Assembly (NCBI RefSeq): GCF_019931165.1
Contig: NZ_JAIOUP010000011.1
Location: 1 to 64,000, forward strand
From: Schnuerera sp. xch1
Lineage (GTDB): Bacteria > Bacillota > Clostridia > Tissierellales > Tepidimicrobiaceae
Length of the DNA: 64,000 nucleotides
Direction of reading: 5' to 3'
Shown: positions 31,035-41,226 of the stretch, in pieces
Layout of the letters: each line of letters opens with the position of its first letter
How positions within the stretch are numbered: the first letter of the stretch is position 1
Translations under genes and position numbers: made by a program
Notes under the pieces: generated by a model
The model's database searches: none
The model's input: the letters and a program-made list of their open reading frames with translations, nothing else
Told to the model about the DNA's origin: nothing

Positions 31035-33719
31035 ATGAATGGAAACAAACGAGATACTTTAATGGTTATTGACGGAAATAGTTTGATATACAGAGCTTTT
31101 TATGCTTTACCATTATTATCCACTAAGGATAATATATATACAAATGGTGTTTATGGATTTTTAACTATGTTATATAGAATTAGAGAAGAATATGATATAG
31201 ATTACATATGTGTAGCTTTTGATAAGAAAGGCCCTACATTTAGGCATAAAGCTTTTGATTTGTATAAGGGAAATAGACAATCTACTCCTAATGAATTATC
31301 TCAGCAATTTCCAATATTAAAGGAAATTTTATCTGCGATGAATGTTACTCAATTGGAGTTAAATGGATATGAAGCAGATGATATTGCAGGAACCCTTTCC
31401 CAAATTGGCGAAGAAGAGGGGTTAGAAGTTATATTAGTAACAGGAGATAAAGATTATTTACAATTAACATCTAATAAAACAAAAATATTAATGACAAAAA
31501 AAGGGATTACTGAATTAAAAGAATATGATGAAGAAAAATTCATTCAAGAATATGAAATAGCTCCTAAACAGTTTGTTGATTTAAAAGGGCTTATGGGAGA
31601 TAAATCGGATAATATTCCAGGAGTACCTGGAATAGGTAAGAAAACGGGAATAAAATTATTAAAACAATTTGGTACTATGGAAAACCTATATGATAATATA
31701 GATAAGGTAGGAGGCAAAAAGACTAGAGAATCTCTATTGAAACATAAAAATTCTGCATTTCTTAGTAAAAAGTTGGCAGAAATAATTAAAAATGTTTCCT
31801 TAAATATCTCCTTACAAGACTTAAAAGTTAGAGAGCCAAATTGGGATGAATTAGCTGAATTATTTAATAAACTGGAATTTAAGAGTTTGTTATCAAAGAT
31901 TCCTTCTGGTAAAATAAATCTAGAAAAAGATTCTGATTATGAAACTAAATTTAATATTATTGAAGATAATAATTACCAATTGATTATAAATGATATTGAA
32001 AGAGCAAAAGGATTTTATTTTAAATTTTTGTTTTCAAATGATCATTATATAAATGATCAAATTATTGGAATAGGAATAAAAGTGAAAGATAATACATCTT
32101 ATTATATAGATTTTTCTAAAAATAATATAGAAAAGTTTATAGAAAGTTTTAAAGAATTGTTTGAATCTACTAGCATAGAGAAATATGGACACATGATGAA
32201 GATGGATATATTTGCTTTGTTTAAGCTAAACATAGATATTAATAATATTGCTTTTGATAGCATGATAGGTCAATATCTATTGAATCCTGCGCAACCCGAT
32301 TATAGTATTAATGAACTAGGTAAAGAATATCTAGATGTATGTGCTATAGATAAGGAGGAACTATTAGGAAAAGGGAAAAACAAGAAATTATATAAGGATC
32401 TTGATATTGAAGCTAGAGCAGAATACGTTGCTACGAATTTAGATTTAATGCATGGGGTTAAAGAACAGATAAATAATTTGATTGAAGAGCAAGGAATGAA
32501 AAAGCTATATTATGAAATAGAATTACCATTAACTAAAGTGCTTGCTCATATGGAATTTCATGGTTTTAAGATTGACTTAAAAATGATAAATAAATTAGGA
32601 GAAGATTTTCAGAAGCAGATTACTAAAATGACGAATGAAATATATGCTTTAGCAGGAGAGAAATTCAATATCAATTCTCCAAAACAGTTAGGAAAAATAT
32701 TATTTGATAAATTAAAATTACCAATAATAAAGAAGACTAAAACAGGATATTCAACAAATGCAGAAGTTTTAGATAAATTAAAAGGACAACATGAAATAAT
32801 AGAAAAAATTCTTAAGTATAGACAGATAGTAAAATTAAAGTCAACGTATATAGAGGGATTAATAAAAGTAGTAGATAAAGAAACTAGTAACATCTATTCA
32901 ACTTTCAATCAAACAGTAACAAATACTGGAAGAATTAGCAGTACAGAACCCAATCTTCAAAATATACCTGTAAAAACAGAGGAAGGAAGAGAAATACGTA
33001 AGGCATTTATCGCACAAAATAAAGATTATGTATTAATAGATGGAGACTATTCTCAAATAGAGTTAAGGGTTTTAGCTCATGTATCCAAAGATCCTAAATT
33101 GAAGGAAGCTTTTTATGGTGATGAAGATATTCATACTAAAACTGCTTCAGAGGTATTTAATATACCAATACACGAAGTAACTCCTTTAATGAGAAGTCGA
33201 GCTAAAGCTGTAAATTTTGGGATTGTGTATGGAATAAGTGATTATGGTCTTTCTAGAGATCTAAATATATCAAGAAAAGAAGCAAAAAAATATATAGATA
33301 ATTATTTTAATAATTATGAAATGGTAAAAGAATATATGGATCAAATAATAATCGAAGGAAAAGAAAAAGGATATGTGGAAACTATCTTAAATAGAAGAAG
33401 ATACGTGCCAGAACTTAAATCAAGAAATTATAATGTAAGATCCTTTGGAGAGAGAATTGCTATGAATACACCTATACAAGGCAGTGCGGCCGATATTATA
33501 AAGATTGCAATGGTAAAAGTGTTTCAAGAATTAAATAAAAGAAATTTAAAATCAAAACTGATATTACAAGTTCATGATGAGCTTATTATTGAAACTCATA
33601 AGGAAGAAGTGGAGAAAGTGAAAGAATTAATGAAAGATATTATGGAAAATTCAATAAGCCTCGATGTTCCTTTAAAGGTGGACTTAAAAGTTGGTGATAG
33701 TTGGTATGACGCAAAATAA
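31035..33719 (+). CDS. polA: DNA polymerase I
   Basis: An 894-residue polymerase for Okazaki fragment processing and repair. It has the 5'-nuclease domain (to about 295; VIDGNSLIYRAFYAL, GYEADDIAGTL, LMGDKSDNIPGVPGIGKKT), a middle domain, and the polymerase with motif A DYSQIELRVLAH, motif B RSRAKAVNFGIVYGISDYG and motif C LQVHDEL. The middle domain has lost the proofreading carboxylates: the position of DTET reads KGFYFKFLFS. It therefore likely lacks 3'-5' exonuclease, as in Bacillus PolA. ATG 31035 is preferred over GTG 31026, which is part of the site AAGGGAGTGAG. Confidence 0.93.
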   Translation: MNGNKRDTLMVIDGNSLIYRAFYALPLLSTKDNIYTNGVYGFLTMLYRIREEYDIDYICVAFDKKGPTFRHKAFDLYKGNRQSTPNELSQQFPILKEILSAMNVTQLELNGYEADDIAGTLSQIGEEEGLEVILVTGDKDYLQLTSNKTKILMTKKGITELKEYDEEKFIQEYEIAPKQFVDLKGLMGDKSDNIPGVPGIGKKTGIKLLKQFGTMENLYDNIDKVGGKKTRESLLKHKNSAFLSKKLAEIIKNVSLNISLQDLKVREPNWDELAELFNKLEFKSLLSKIPSGKINLEKDSDYETKFNIIEDNNYQLIINDIERAKGFYFKFLFSNDHYINDQIIGIGIKVKDNTSYYIDFSKNNIEKFIESFKELFESTSIEKYGHMMKMDIFALFKLNIDINNIAFDSMIGQYLLNPAQPDYSINELGKEYLDVCAIDKEELLGKGKNKKLYKDLDIEARAEYVATNLDLMHGVKEQINNLIEEQGMKKLYYEIELPLTKVLAHMEFHGFKIDLKMINKLGEDFQKQITKMTNEIYALAGEKFNINSPKQLGKILFDKLKLPIIKKTKTGYSTNAEVLDKLKGQHEIIEKILKYRQIVKLKSTYIEGLIKVVDKETSNIYSTFNQTVTNTGRISSTEPNLQNIPVKTEEGREIRKAFIAQNKDYVLIDGDYSQIELRVLAHVSKDPKLKEAFYGDEDIHTKTASEVFNIPIHEVTPLMRSRAKAVNFGIVYGISDYGLSRDLNISRKEAKKYIDNYFNNYEMVKEYMDQIIIEGKEKGYVETILNRRRYVPELKSRNYNVRSFGERIAMNTPIQGSAADIIKIAMVKVFQELNKRNLKSKLILQVHDELIIETHKEEVEKVKELMKDIMENSISLDVPLKVDLKVGDSWYDAK

Positions 33720-34305
33720 TAAGGTAATAGGCTTAACAGGCGGCATAGCTACAGGCAAATCTACAGCGTCAAATATTATTAAGAAGCTTGGTTATAAAAT
33801 TATCGATGCAGATAAACTATCTAGACAAGTAGTTGAGAAAGGCAAATCTGCCTACAATGATATAGTAAATTATTTTGGTAAGGAAGTAATAGATGAAAAT
33901 GGGAATATCAACAGAAAAGCATTAGGAAAAATGATATTTGATAATCATAAGTTAAGAGAAAAACTAAATAATATAATACATCCCTATGTATTTAAAGCCA
34001 TTAAGGAGTTATTATATAAAAATAGAAATGAAAAGATTATTTTTATTGATGCACCTTTACTAATTGAAAAACTTGATAAGTTTAACGGATATGGTATAAA
34101 ATTTGATGAAATATGGTTAATTTATGTAAATGAAAAAACTCAGTTAGAAAGATTGATGAAAAGGGATGCTATAAAAAAAGAAGATGGAATAAAGAGAATT
34201 AGAGCTCAAATACCTATAGAAATCAAGAAAAAATATGCTACTAGAATAATAGATAATAGTGGAAGTATAAGAACATTAGAAGAACAAATTCAGGAGATAA
34301 TATAA
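33706..34305 (+). CDS. coaE: Dephospho-CoA kinase
   Basis: A kinase of 199 residues for the last step of coenzyme A synthesis. The P-loop is GLTGGIATGKSTAS, followed by IDADKLSRQVVEKG and IIHPYVFKAI, characteristic of CoaE. ATG 33706 lies 14 bases inside the end of polA and has GGTGAT upstream. The gene is translationally coupled to polA, an arrangement common in Firmicutes. Confidence 0.9.
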   Translation: MTQNNKVIGLTGGIATGKSTASNIIKKLGYKIIDADKLSRQVVEKGKSAYNDIVNYFGKEVIDENGNINRKALGKMIFDNHKLREKLNNIIHPYVFKAIKELLYKNRNEKIIFIDAPLLIEKLDKFNGYGIKFDEIWLIYVNEKTQLERLMKRDAIKKEDGIKRIRAQIPIEIKKKYATRIIDNSGSIRTLEEQIQEII

Positions 34306-34323
34306 TTTTTTGGAGGGTTTAGT

Positions 34324-34980
34324 TTGATGTTTAAAATTGGTAATAGGCTAAAAAAAGTTATACTGAGTGTTATAGTATTTACATTAATATTATTTTCCAC
34401 TTTTATGTATTTAATAATTAGTTATCCGTTAAGCTATCAGAATTTAATAAAAAAGTATTCTAACGAATTTGATATAGACCCTTATTTAGTAGCAGCAATT
34501 ATAAATGTTGAAAGTAGATTTGACAAAGAAGCTAGATCTAATAAAAATGCAATAGGGCTTATGCAAATAACGCCTGTTACAGGAGAATGGGCTGCTGAAG
34601 TTTTGCCGATTAATGATTTTACTTTAGATAGATTAACAGACCCAGAAGTTAATATAATGATAGGGACATGGTATTTAGCTTCTTTATTTAAAGAATTTGA
34701 CAATGATATTAAGCTGGTTATGGCAGCTTATAATGCAGGAAATGGGAATGTAAACAAATGGCTTGAAGATGAACGGTATTCTGAAGATGGGGTTACTCTA
34801 AAAGAGATTCCCTTTAAGGAAACAGAAGAGTATATTGAAAAAGTTCAGAAAAACATAAAGCTATATAAGATTTTATACAGAGAAAAATTTGATGAGCCAT
34901 CTGCTTATGAAGAAAATCATTTTGTTGTATTAATGCATAATTTTAAAAAGGTGATTAAGGACTTAGCAATGTACAAATAG
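34324..34980 (+). CDS. Lytic transglycosylase with SLT domain
   Basis: A 218-residue membrane-anchored murein lytic transglycosylase. A hydrophobic N-terminal segment (residues 13-35) is followed by the SLT domain: YSNEFDIDPYLVAAIINVESRFDKEARS with the catalytic Glu in NVESRF, then NAIGLMQITPVTGEWAA and MAAYNAGNGNVNKWL. It cleaves glycan strands of the wall. TTG 34324 or ATG 34327 may be used, both after GGAGG. It forms an operon with polA-coaE and the downstream lipoprotein. Confidence 0.85.
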   Translation: MMFKIGNRLKKVILSVIVFTLILFSTFMYLIISYPLSYQNLIKKYSNEFDIDPYLVAAIINVESRFDKEARSNKNAIGLMQITPVTGEWAAEVLPINDFTLDRLTDPEVNIMIGTWYLASLFKEFDNDIKLVMAAYNAGNGNVNKWLEDERYSEDGVTLKEIPFKETEEYIEKVQKNIKLYKILYREKFDEPSAYEENHFVVLMHNFKKVIKDLAMYK

Positions 34981-34995
34981 TAGGAGGGAAAGATT

Positions 34996-36726
34996 TTGAA
35001 GCATGAAAAACTAATATATATAATATTAACTTTACTCATTGTATTTATATTGGCAGGTTGCGAAAAAGACATTATAAATGATGTTCAGGAAACTTTAAAT
35101 TCTGATAATAATCCAGCTAAGTATGAGCCAGAATATGGAGGGAATTTAGTGCTACCTGTAACTACTTTAAATACCTTAAACCCTCTGATTGCTAATAACT
35201 TAACCTATTATCATTTCAATAAGCTTATATTTGAAAGTTTATTTGAATTAGATGAGAACTTTAATATTACAAATCAGCTGGCAAAAGATTATACTATTAA
35301 AGATAATGGAACAATAAGCATAAAATTAAAAGACAATGTATTTTGGCATGATGGAAAAAAATTTACAGCAGAAGATGTAGCTTTTACTATCAATACAATT
35401 AAATATGCAAGCAATGAATCTACCTTTAAAGAGATGTGGAATTTTTTTATAGGTAAATTTAACTCTGCGGATATAAATGATATCATAGATACGAAAGTAG
35501 TGGATTCTTCAGCTATAGATATTGTATTTGATAAAAGTTCCAGTCATAAACTTGAGGTATTAACTTTCCCTATCATACCTAAACATAGATTTGTTAAAGA
35601 AGTAGAGGATACAGATTCATATAAAAGGGCTTTGGTTCAAGATGATTATATTCCTATCGGTACTGGGCCTTATAGATTTGTAAAATATGAAAAATATAAA
35701 ACAATAGATTTAGAGTATTATGATGATTATAGAGAAGGTAGACCCTATATAGATAATATAACAGGAAAGATATTAGAGGATGATGAATTAGCATTAGTAG
35801 CTTTTGAAACAGGACAAATTGATTTAGCTATGGCAGTAGGAGTTGATTGGGAAAAATATGATCAGAATAATAGAATAAAGATAATAGAATTTATTTCACA
35901 GAACTATGAGTTTTTAGGATTTAATTTTTCAAATGAAATATTTAATAGCGATAGTGGTCAGGGATTAAGAAAAGCTATTGCTTATGGAATTGATAGACAA
36001 GCTATAATTGAGAATGTATATTTGGGGCATGCTACTCAAACTGATTTACCAATACATCCTGATTCATGGTTGTTGTCAGATAGGGCAAATATTTATGGTT
36101 GTAATTTAGATAGAGCTAGGGAAGAACTACAAAAGATTGGGTGGAAAGATTATGATGGAGATGGATTTTATGAGGATGAAAATGGTAACGATATTTCCTT
36201 AAGAATCATTACAAATTCATATAATCCATTAAGATTGAAAACTGCAGATATGATTGTTGAAGATTTAAACGAATTAGGAATTCAAGTAATAAAAAATTAT
36301 CCTCAAGATATCCCAAAAGATATAGATGAAGAAATGGAAGAACAGCATTGGGAAGAATTCAACGATAGTATTAAAAAAGGAGATTATGATATGGTGTTGT
36401 TAGGATGGCAATTATCACCTATGGCAGAATTATCATTTGCTTTCTATTCTGGATATATTCAAAATGGAAGCAATCTGATTAAATACAACAATGAAACTAT
36501 GGATCAGGTTCTTTTAGATGCATATAAGGCAACAGATAAAGAAAAAATATTAGAAACTAGTGAAAAACTTCAATCTGTTATTATCAATGATTTGCCTTAT
36601 TTTAGTTTATTTTTTAGGAATCAAGCTTTATTAATTGATGATAAGATTATGGGAGCGATTGATCCTACATTTTATGATTTATATAGGAATATTGAAAAAT
36701 GGTATATACCTAAAGAATACCAATAA
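34996..36726 (+). CDS. Peptide/oligopeptide ABC transporter substrate-binding lipoprotein
   Basis: A 576-residue OppA/DppA-type (family 5) solute-binding lipoprotein. It has a signal peptide and lipobox LAGCEK, then YGGNLVLPVTTLNTLNPLIANN, FTAEDVAFTINTI, GTGPYRFVKYE and LRKAIAYGIDRQAIIENVYLGHA, all family features. No permease or ATPase genes are next to it, so it must work with a transporter encoded elsewhere or act otherwise. It is a candidate binding protein for re-import of signalling peptides, which is inference. The start is TTG with AGGAGGG upstream. Confidence 0.82.
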   Translation: MKHEKLIYIILTLLIVFILAGCEKDIINDVQETLNSDNNPAKYEPEYGGNLVLPVTTLNTLNPLIANNLTYYHFNKLIFESLFELDENFNITNQLAKDYTIKDNGTISIKLKDNVFWHDGKKFTAEDVAFTINTIKYASNESTFKEMWNFFIGKFNSADINDIIDTKVVDSSAIDIVFDKSSSHKLEVLTFPIIPKHRFVKEVEDTDSYKRALVQDDYIPIGTGPYRFVKYEKYKTIDLEYYDDYREGRPYIDNITGKILEDDELALVAFETGQIDLAMAVGVDWEKYDQNNRIKIIEFISQNYEFLGFNFSNEIFNSDSGQGLRKAIAYGIDRQAIIENVYLGHATQTDLPIHPDSWLLSDRANIYGCNLDRAREELQKIGWKDYDGDGFYEDENGNDISLRIITNSYNPLRLKTADMIVEDLNELGIQVIKNYPQDIPKDIDEEMEEQHWEEFNDSIKKGDYDMVLLGWQLSPMAELSFAFYSGYIQNGSNLIKYNNETMDQVLLDAYKATDKEKILETSEKLQSVIINDLPYFSLFFRNQALLIDDKIMGAIDPTFYDLYRNIEKWYIPKEYQ

Positions 36727-36786
36727 GAAACAGTTGATAAAAATTAAAATTTTATTTATAATATAATAATGTGGATAATTTAAATT

Positions 36787-36871
36787 GCAGGAGTGGTGGA
36801 ATGGCAGACACGCTATCTTGAGGGGGTAGTGAGCAATGCTCGTGAGGGTTCGAATCCCTTCTCCTGCACCA
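36787..36871 (+). tRNA. tRNA-Leu (GAG)
   Basis: Acceptor GCAGGAG pairs with CTCCTGC, long variable arm, discriminator A and encoded CCA. The anticodon loop CTTGAGG gives GAG. Confidence 0.95.
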
Positions 36872-36872
36872 T

Positions 36873-36902
36873 ATCATATACTGTTATGTATATGATTTTT
36901 TT
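36873..36902 (+). terminator. Terminator of tRNA-Leu
   Basis: ATCATATAC (36873-36881) and GTATATGAT (36888-36896) form a 9-bp stem followed by a T run. Confidence 0.8.
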
Positions 36903-36921
36903 ATAATAAGGTGGGGTAACT

Positions 36922-37968
36922 ATGAATAAATCAATAATCCATGTAGATATGGATGCCTTTTATGCATCGATTGAACAAAGGAATAATCCAAATTTAATGG
37001 GGAAACCAGTAATAATAGGTGGAATTAGTGATAGAGGGGTAGTGTGTACTGCATCATATGAGGCAAGAGAATATGGAGTCCACTCAGCTATGTCTATAAA
37101 AGCTGCTAAAAGGCTTTGCCCAAATGGAATTTATTTACCAGTAAGGATGGAAGAATATAAGAAAGAGTCGAGAAAAATACTTAAAATTTTTAATAAATAT
37201 TCAGATATTGTGGAGCCTTTGTCTATAGATGAGGCTTTTCTTGATGTAACAGGCAAAAAAGCGGTAAATATTGCTAAGCATATTAAAAAGGATATTGGAG
37301 ACGAATTAAAACTTACTGCATCTATTGGCATATCTATAAATAAGTTTTTAGCAAAAATTGCTTCTGATATAAATAAACCTAATGGATTGACAATTATAAA
37401 AAAGGAAGAAGTAATAGAATTTTTAAAACCTTTATCGGTTACCAAATTATGGGGAGTTGGCCCTAAAACGAAAAGAGAATTAAATAAGTTGGGCATATAT
37501 TATATCGGAGATATACAGGCCTATGACTTAGACCTACTCATATCGATGTTTGGTAAAAGAGGGAAAGAGCTTTATGATTTTTCTTATGGATTAGACTCTA
37601 GACCAGTAGAAAATCGTGTATTGAATCGATCGATAGGTGAAGAGGGAACTTTTCAGCGTGATGTTAAAGATATCAATAAATTAATAGAGAGATTAGAACA
37701 CTATTCCATTAATACATCAAGAAAACTAGTTTCAAAAGGATATTTAATAAAAACAATAACAGTGAAAATTAAATATAGCGATTTTTCAATGGAGACTAGA
37801 AGTATGACTTTAAGCATTCCAACAAATGATCATAATGTTATTTTTGAAACAAGCAAACGTGTTTTAATGACAAAATTTAATCTTCATAAAAGTGTAAGAC
37901 TTATTGGATTAATACTCATAAATCTGATTTATCCAAAGGATCCTAAACAATTGAGCATGAAGATATAA
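36922..37968 (+). CDS. dinB: DNA polymerase IV
   Basis: A 348-residue Y-family translesion polymerase. The catalytic carboxylates are in IIHVDMDAFYASIEQRNNP at the start and in PLSIDEAFLDVTG. The helix-hairpin-helix KLWGVGPKTKRELNKLGI and the little finger domain follow. The C-terminus MTLSIPTNDHNVI and later is not a clear beta-clamp-binding pentapeptide. It has its own ribosome site GGTGGGG and is not in an operon. Confidence 0.9.
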   Translation: MNKSIIHVDMDAFYASIEQRNNPNLMGKPVIIGGISDRGVVCTASYEAREYGVHSAMSIKAAKRLCPNGIYLPVRMEEYKKESRKILKIFNKYSDIVEPLSIDEAFLDVTGKKAVNIAKHIKKDIGDELKLTASIGISINKFLAKIASDINKPNGLTIIKKEEVIEFLKPLSVTKLWGVGPKTKRELNKLGIYYIGDIQAYDLDLLISMFGKRGKELYDFSYGLDSRPVENRVLNRSIGEEGTFQRDVKDINKLIERLEHYSINTSRKLVSKGYLIKTITVKIKYSDFSMETRSMTLSIPTNDHNVIFETSKRVLMTKFNLHKSVRLIGLILINLIYPKDPKQLSMKI

Positions 37969-38042
37969 TAAAATAAATACGATTAAGTATGTTAAAAAAA
38001 TCTCAATACCGATATAGGGTATACATCTTACCTAATTAATGT

Positions 38043-38203
38043 TATAATAAGTAGTGCTATAATCATATTTATACACTTTGTAGCACTCAAATTATCAATT
38101 CTTTGAAGTTAAATATTTCCTAGAATTAATAAATAACATCAAAAATTTATTAATTATTATAATTGTTTTTCTACTTGTTCAATGTATTTATTATATGTTG
38201 AAC
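38043..38203. promoter_or_regulatory. Promoter and inverted repeats upstream of rnf
   Basis: The 269-base gap 37969-38237 contains TATACA (38020-38025), 17 bases, TATAAT (38043-38048); then an inverted repeat AGTGCTA (38053-38059) and TAGCACT (38081-38087); then TTGTTCAA (38175-38182) and TTGAACGA (38198-38205), matching at 7 of 8 positions. These may bind redox or metabolic regulators of the rnf operon; I cannot name which. Confidence 0.35.
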
Positions 38204-38237
38204 GAATAAAGAATACTAAAAAAAGAGGTGTAAAAGA

Positions 38238-39572
38238 ATGAAGTTAGAAAATCTCACTTTCAAGGGTGGGGTAAATGTGCCACATCATAAGGATTTAACT
38301 GAAAGTCTTCCTATAGAGAAAGCAAAGGAACCTGATGTAGTTTATATTCCACTGCATCAACATGTTGGAGCACCTTGTGATTCTCTTGTGAAGATGGGAG
38401 ATAATGTAAAAGTAGGACAAAAAATTGGACAATCTGATGCTTTTGTATCTGCACCGGTGCATTCATCTGTATCAGGTACAGTAAAAAGTATTACTTCTAT
38501 GTCTACGCCTACTGGACAAACTGTTAAATGTGTAGTTATAGAATCAGATGGGAGAAACGAACTGGACGAATCTATAAAACCAAAAGGGAGTCTAAATGAA
38601 TTATCTCCTAAAGAAATTATTGGAATAATTAAAGAAGCTGGTATAACAGGTATGGGAGGAGCAGGATTTCCAACTCATGTTAAATTATCACCACCTCCTG
38701 ACAAAAAAATTGATGCTGTTCTTATCAATGGAGCAGAGTGTGAACCCTATTTAACAGCAGACCATAGATTAATGGTTGAACATCCAGAAAAGATAATATT
38801 CGGGTTGAAAGCTATTATGAAAGCAGTAGAAGTAAATAAAGGAGTTATCGGTATAGAGAAAAATAAACCTGATGCGATAATGGCATTAAGAGATGCAAGC
38901 AAAGGTGAAGAAAATATTGAAGTAGTATCTTTGAAAGCTAAATATCCTCAGGGAGATGAAAAAAGATTAATTAATGCTGTATTAGGACGAGTTGTGCCAT
39001 CTGGTGGATTACCTATGGATGTAGGGGCCATTGTATGTAATGTTGCTTCAACAAGAGCGATAGCAGAGGCAATATTAGAAGGGAAACCTTTATATGAAAG
39101 GGTAACTACTGTTACCGGTCATGGTATTAAAGAACCTAAAAATCTTGTTACTAAAGTGGGAACACCCTTTAAGGATTTAATAGAACAATGTGGAGGATTT
39201 GCTGAAGGATCTCCTGGCAAAATTATTAGTGGTGGACCAATGATGGGTATTGTTCAATATTCTATAGATGTTCCAATTATAAAAGGAAGCGGTGGAATAT
39301 TAATATTAACTGAAGAAGAAGCAAGACCAGAACCAATGCAACCATGTATTAAATGTGGAAAATGTATTGACGTTTGCTCTGTAAATCTTCAGCCATTATA
39401 TTTAAGTAGTTATGCTCTCAAGAAAGATTTCGACAAGGCGGAAGATCTTAATGCTTTAGATTGTGTAGAGTGTGGTTCATGTTCATATATATGCCCAGCG
39501 AAGAGACCTTTAGTGGAATCTATCAGATTTGCAAAAAGAGAAATAATTGCTAAGAAGAAATCAAAAAAATAG
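38238..39572 (+). CDS. rnfC: Rnf complex subunit RnfC (NADH-binding)
   Basis: A 444-residue subunit of the Rnf ferredoxin:NAD oxidoreductase, which couples electron flow to Na+ or H+ export. It has the N-terminal HLKDLT-type start, the NADH/FMN domain with GMGGAGFPTHVKL and GAECEPYLTADHRL, and two [4Fe-4S] motifs, CIKCGKCIDVCSVNL and CVECGSCSYICPAKRP. It is the first gene of rnfCDGEAB, the usual clostridial order. Confidence 0.93.
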   Translation: MKLENLTFKGGVNVPHHKDLTESLPIEKAKEPDVVYIPLHQHVGAPCDSLVKMGDNVKVGQKIGQSDAFVSAPVHSSVSGTVKSITSMSTPTGQTVKCVVIESDGRNELDESIKPKGSLNELSPKEIIGIIKEAGITGMGGAGFPTHVKLSPPPDKKIDAVLINGAECEPYLTADHRLMVEHPEKIIFGLKAIMKAVEVNKGVIGIEKNKPDAIMALRDASKGEENIEVVSLKAKYPQGDEKRLINAVLGRVVPSGGLPMDVGAIVCNVASTRAIAEAILEGKPLYERVTTVTGHGIKEPKNLVTKVGTPFKDLIEQCGGFAEGSPGKIISGGPMMGIVQYSIDVPIIKGSGGILILTEEEARPEPMQPCIKCGKCIDVCSVNLQPLYLSSYALKKDFDKAEDLNALDCVECGSCSYICPAKRPLVESIRFAKREIIAKKKSKK

Positions 39573-39587
39573 ATAGGAGGATATGAA

Positions 39588-40625
39588 ATGGATAGTAAAG
39601 TAGTTAATACTTCTAAAGCAAAAGAAGTTGCTTTAGAAAATAAGTTATTAGTTTCTTCATCTCCTCATATGAGATCAAATGAATCTGTACAGAGGATAAT
39701 GTTAGATGTTGTAATAGCTCTCACACCTGCTATGATAGGAAGCGTATACTTTTTTGGTTTAAATGCTTTAAAGTTAATATTAATTTCTATAGCATCAGCT
39801 ATATTGTTTGAAGCACTTATCCAGAAGCTATTTAAGAAACCTATAACTATAGATGATTTTTCGGCTGTAATAACAGGTATATTAATTGCATTTAACTTAC
39901 CAGCTAGTGCACCGTGGTGGCTACCGGTAATGGGTTCAGCTTTTGCAATTATTGTGGTAAAACAACTTTTTGGTGGTTTGGGTTCGAATTTCATGAATCC
40001 TGCACTAGCGGCAAGAGCAATGCTTTTAACTTCATGGCCTGCTCATATGTCTACTTTTACTGGAACTAGGCCAGATGTAGTTGCCTCAGCTACTCCATTG
40101 GCAATAATGAAATATGGAGTGGGTACAGATGGTGGTGCATCTGCAACTGTTGAAGCTGTTACATCTGCCTCAGGAGCAGCGGGACCAGAACTTCCAACTT
40201 TATGGAATATGTTTGTTGGGAACATTCCTGGAGCAATCGGAGAAACTTCTGCACTTCTATTATTAATAGGTGCAGCTTATCTGATAATTAGACAAATCAT
40301 AGATTGGAAAATACCAGTATTCTATATAGGCACTACTTTTATTATGTTAGTAGTATTAGGAATTGAAACTGAATTTTTATTATATCATATGCTAGGTGGT
40401 GGATTAATACTTGGCGCTTTTTATATGGCTACAGATTATTCTTCTACACCAGTAACTCCTTTGGGTAAAATTATATTTGCAATTGGAGCTGGTATCTTAA
40501 CTGCAATAATTAGAGTTAATGGAGGCTATCCAGAAGGAGTATCTTATTCAATACTATTGATGAATGTTGCAACTCCATTAATTGAGAAATTTACTAAACC
40601 TAAAGTATTTGGGGAGGTGAAGTAG
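39588..40625 (+). CDS. rnfD: Rnf complex subunit RnfD
   Basis: A 345-residue membrane subunit with about nine hydrophobic segments. The segment RPDVVASATPLAIMK includes the SAT motif where RnfD carries covalently bound FMN. FGGLGSNFMNPALAARAML is strongly conserved in the RnfD/NqrB family. The ApbE encoded 14 kb away is a candidate for attaching the FMN. It abuts rnfG. Confidence 0.92.
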   Translation: MDSKVVNTSKAKEVALENKLLVSSSPHMRSNESVQRIMLDVVIALTPAMIGSVYFFGLNALKLILISIASAILFEALIQKLFKKPITIDDFSAVITGILIAFNLPASAPWWLPVMGSAFAIIVVKQLFGGLGSNFMNPALAARAMLLTSWPAHMSTFTGTRPDVVASATPLAIMKYGVGTDGGASATVEAVTSASGAAGPELPTLWNMFVGNIPGAIGETSALLLLIGAAYLIIRQIIDWKIPVFYIGTTFIMLVVLGIETEFLLYHMLGGGLILGAFYMATDYSSTPVTPLGKIIFAIGAGILTAIIRVNGGYPEGVSYSILLMNVATPLIEKFTKPKVFGEVK

Positions 40626-41207
40626 ATGAATGAAACAGTAAAGTTGGGGTTAATTTTATTTCTAATAACTGCTGTCGCTGCAGCAGTGCTAGGAGTTTCA
40701 AATTCAGTTACATCGGAGAAAATAGCAGAAGTGGATAGAATAGCTAATGAAGTAGCCAAACAAGAAATATTGGAAGATGCAGAAAGTTTTACTAAATTAG
40801 ATGAAAACCAGTTGAAAGAAATTGTTGGTTCTAACAATGATGTTTTAGAGATAAATGAAGGATATGATGAGAATTCATCTCTTGTTGGATATACTTTTAA
40901 AGTTATATCAAAAGGGTATGGTGGAGATATTGAATTTATGACAGGCATATCTACAGAAGGACATATAACGGGTATTAAAGTTTTAAACCATGGAGAGACT
41001 CCAGGGCTTGGTGCAAATTCGACTGAGAGCTACTTCACAGATTCTTTTAAAGGGAAAACTGTGGATAGTAATATAACTGCAGTTAAAGATCCTCAAGCTG
41101 ATAATGAAGTACAGGCTCTTACTAGTGCGACTATAACGACTAATGCCATAGTTGATGGTGTAAATATGGTACGTGAAATATTTAATTCAAAATTGGCAAA
41201 TCAGTAA
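40626..41207 (+). CDS. rnfG: Rnf complex subunit RnfG (FMN-binding)
   Basis: A 193-residue protein with one N-terminal membrane helix and a periplasmic-side (outer) FMN-binding domain. The features are GGDIEFMTGISTEGHITGIKVLNHGETPGLG and a C-terminal ALTSATITTNAIVDGV, which carries the threonine to which FMN is linked. It passes electrons between RnfD and RnfE/A. It starts right after the rnfD stop. Confidence 0.92.
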   Translation: MNETVKLGLILFLITAVAAAVLGVSNSVTSEKIAEVDRIANEVAKQEILEDAESFTKLDENQLKEIVGSNNDVLEINEGYDENSSLVGYTFKVISKGYGGDIEFMTGISTEGHITGIKVLNHGETPGLGANSTESYFTDSFKGKTVDSNITAVKDPQADNEVQALTSATITTNAIVDGVNMVREIFNSKLANQ

Positions 41208-41226
41208 GTAGTGGAGGTGTGAAAAA

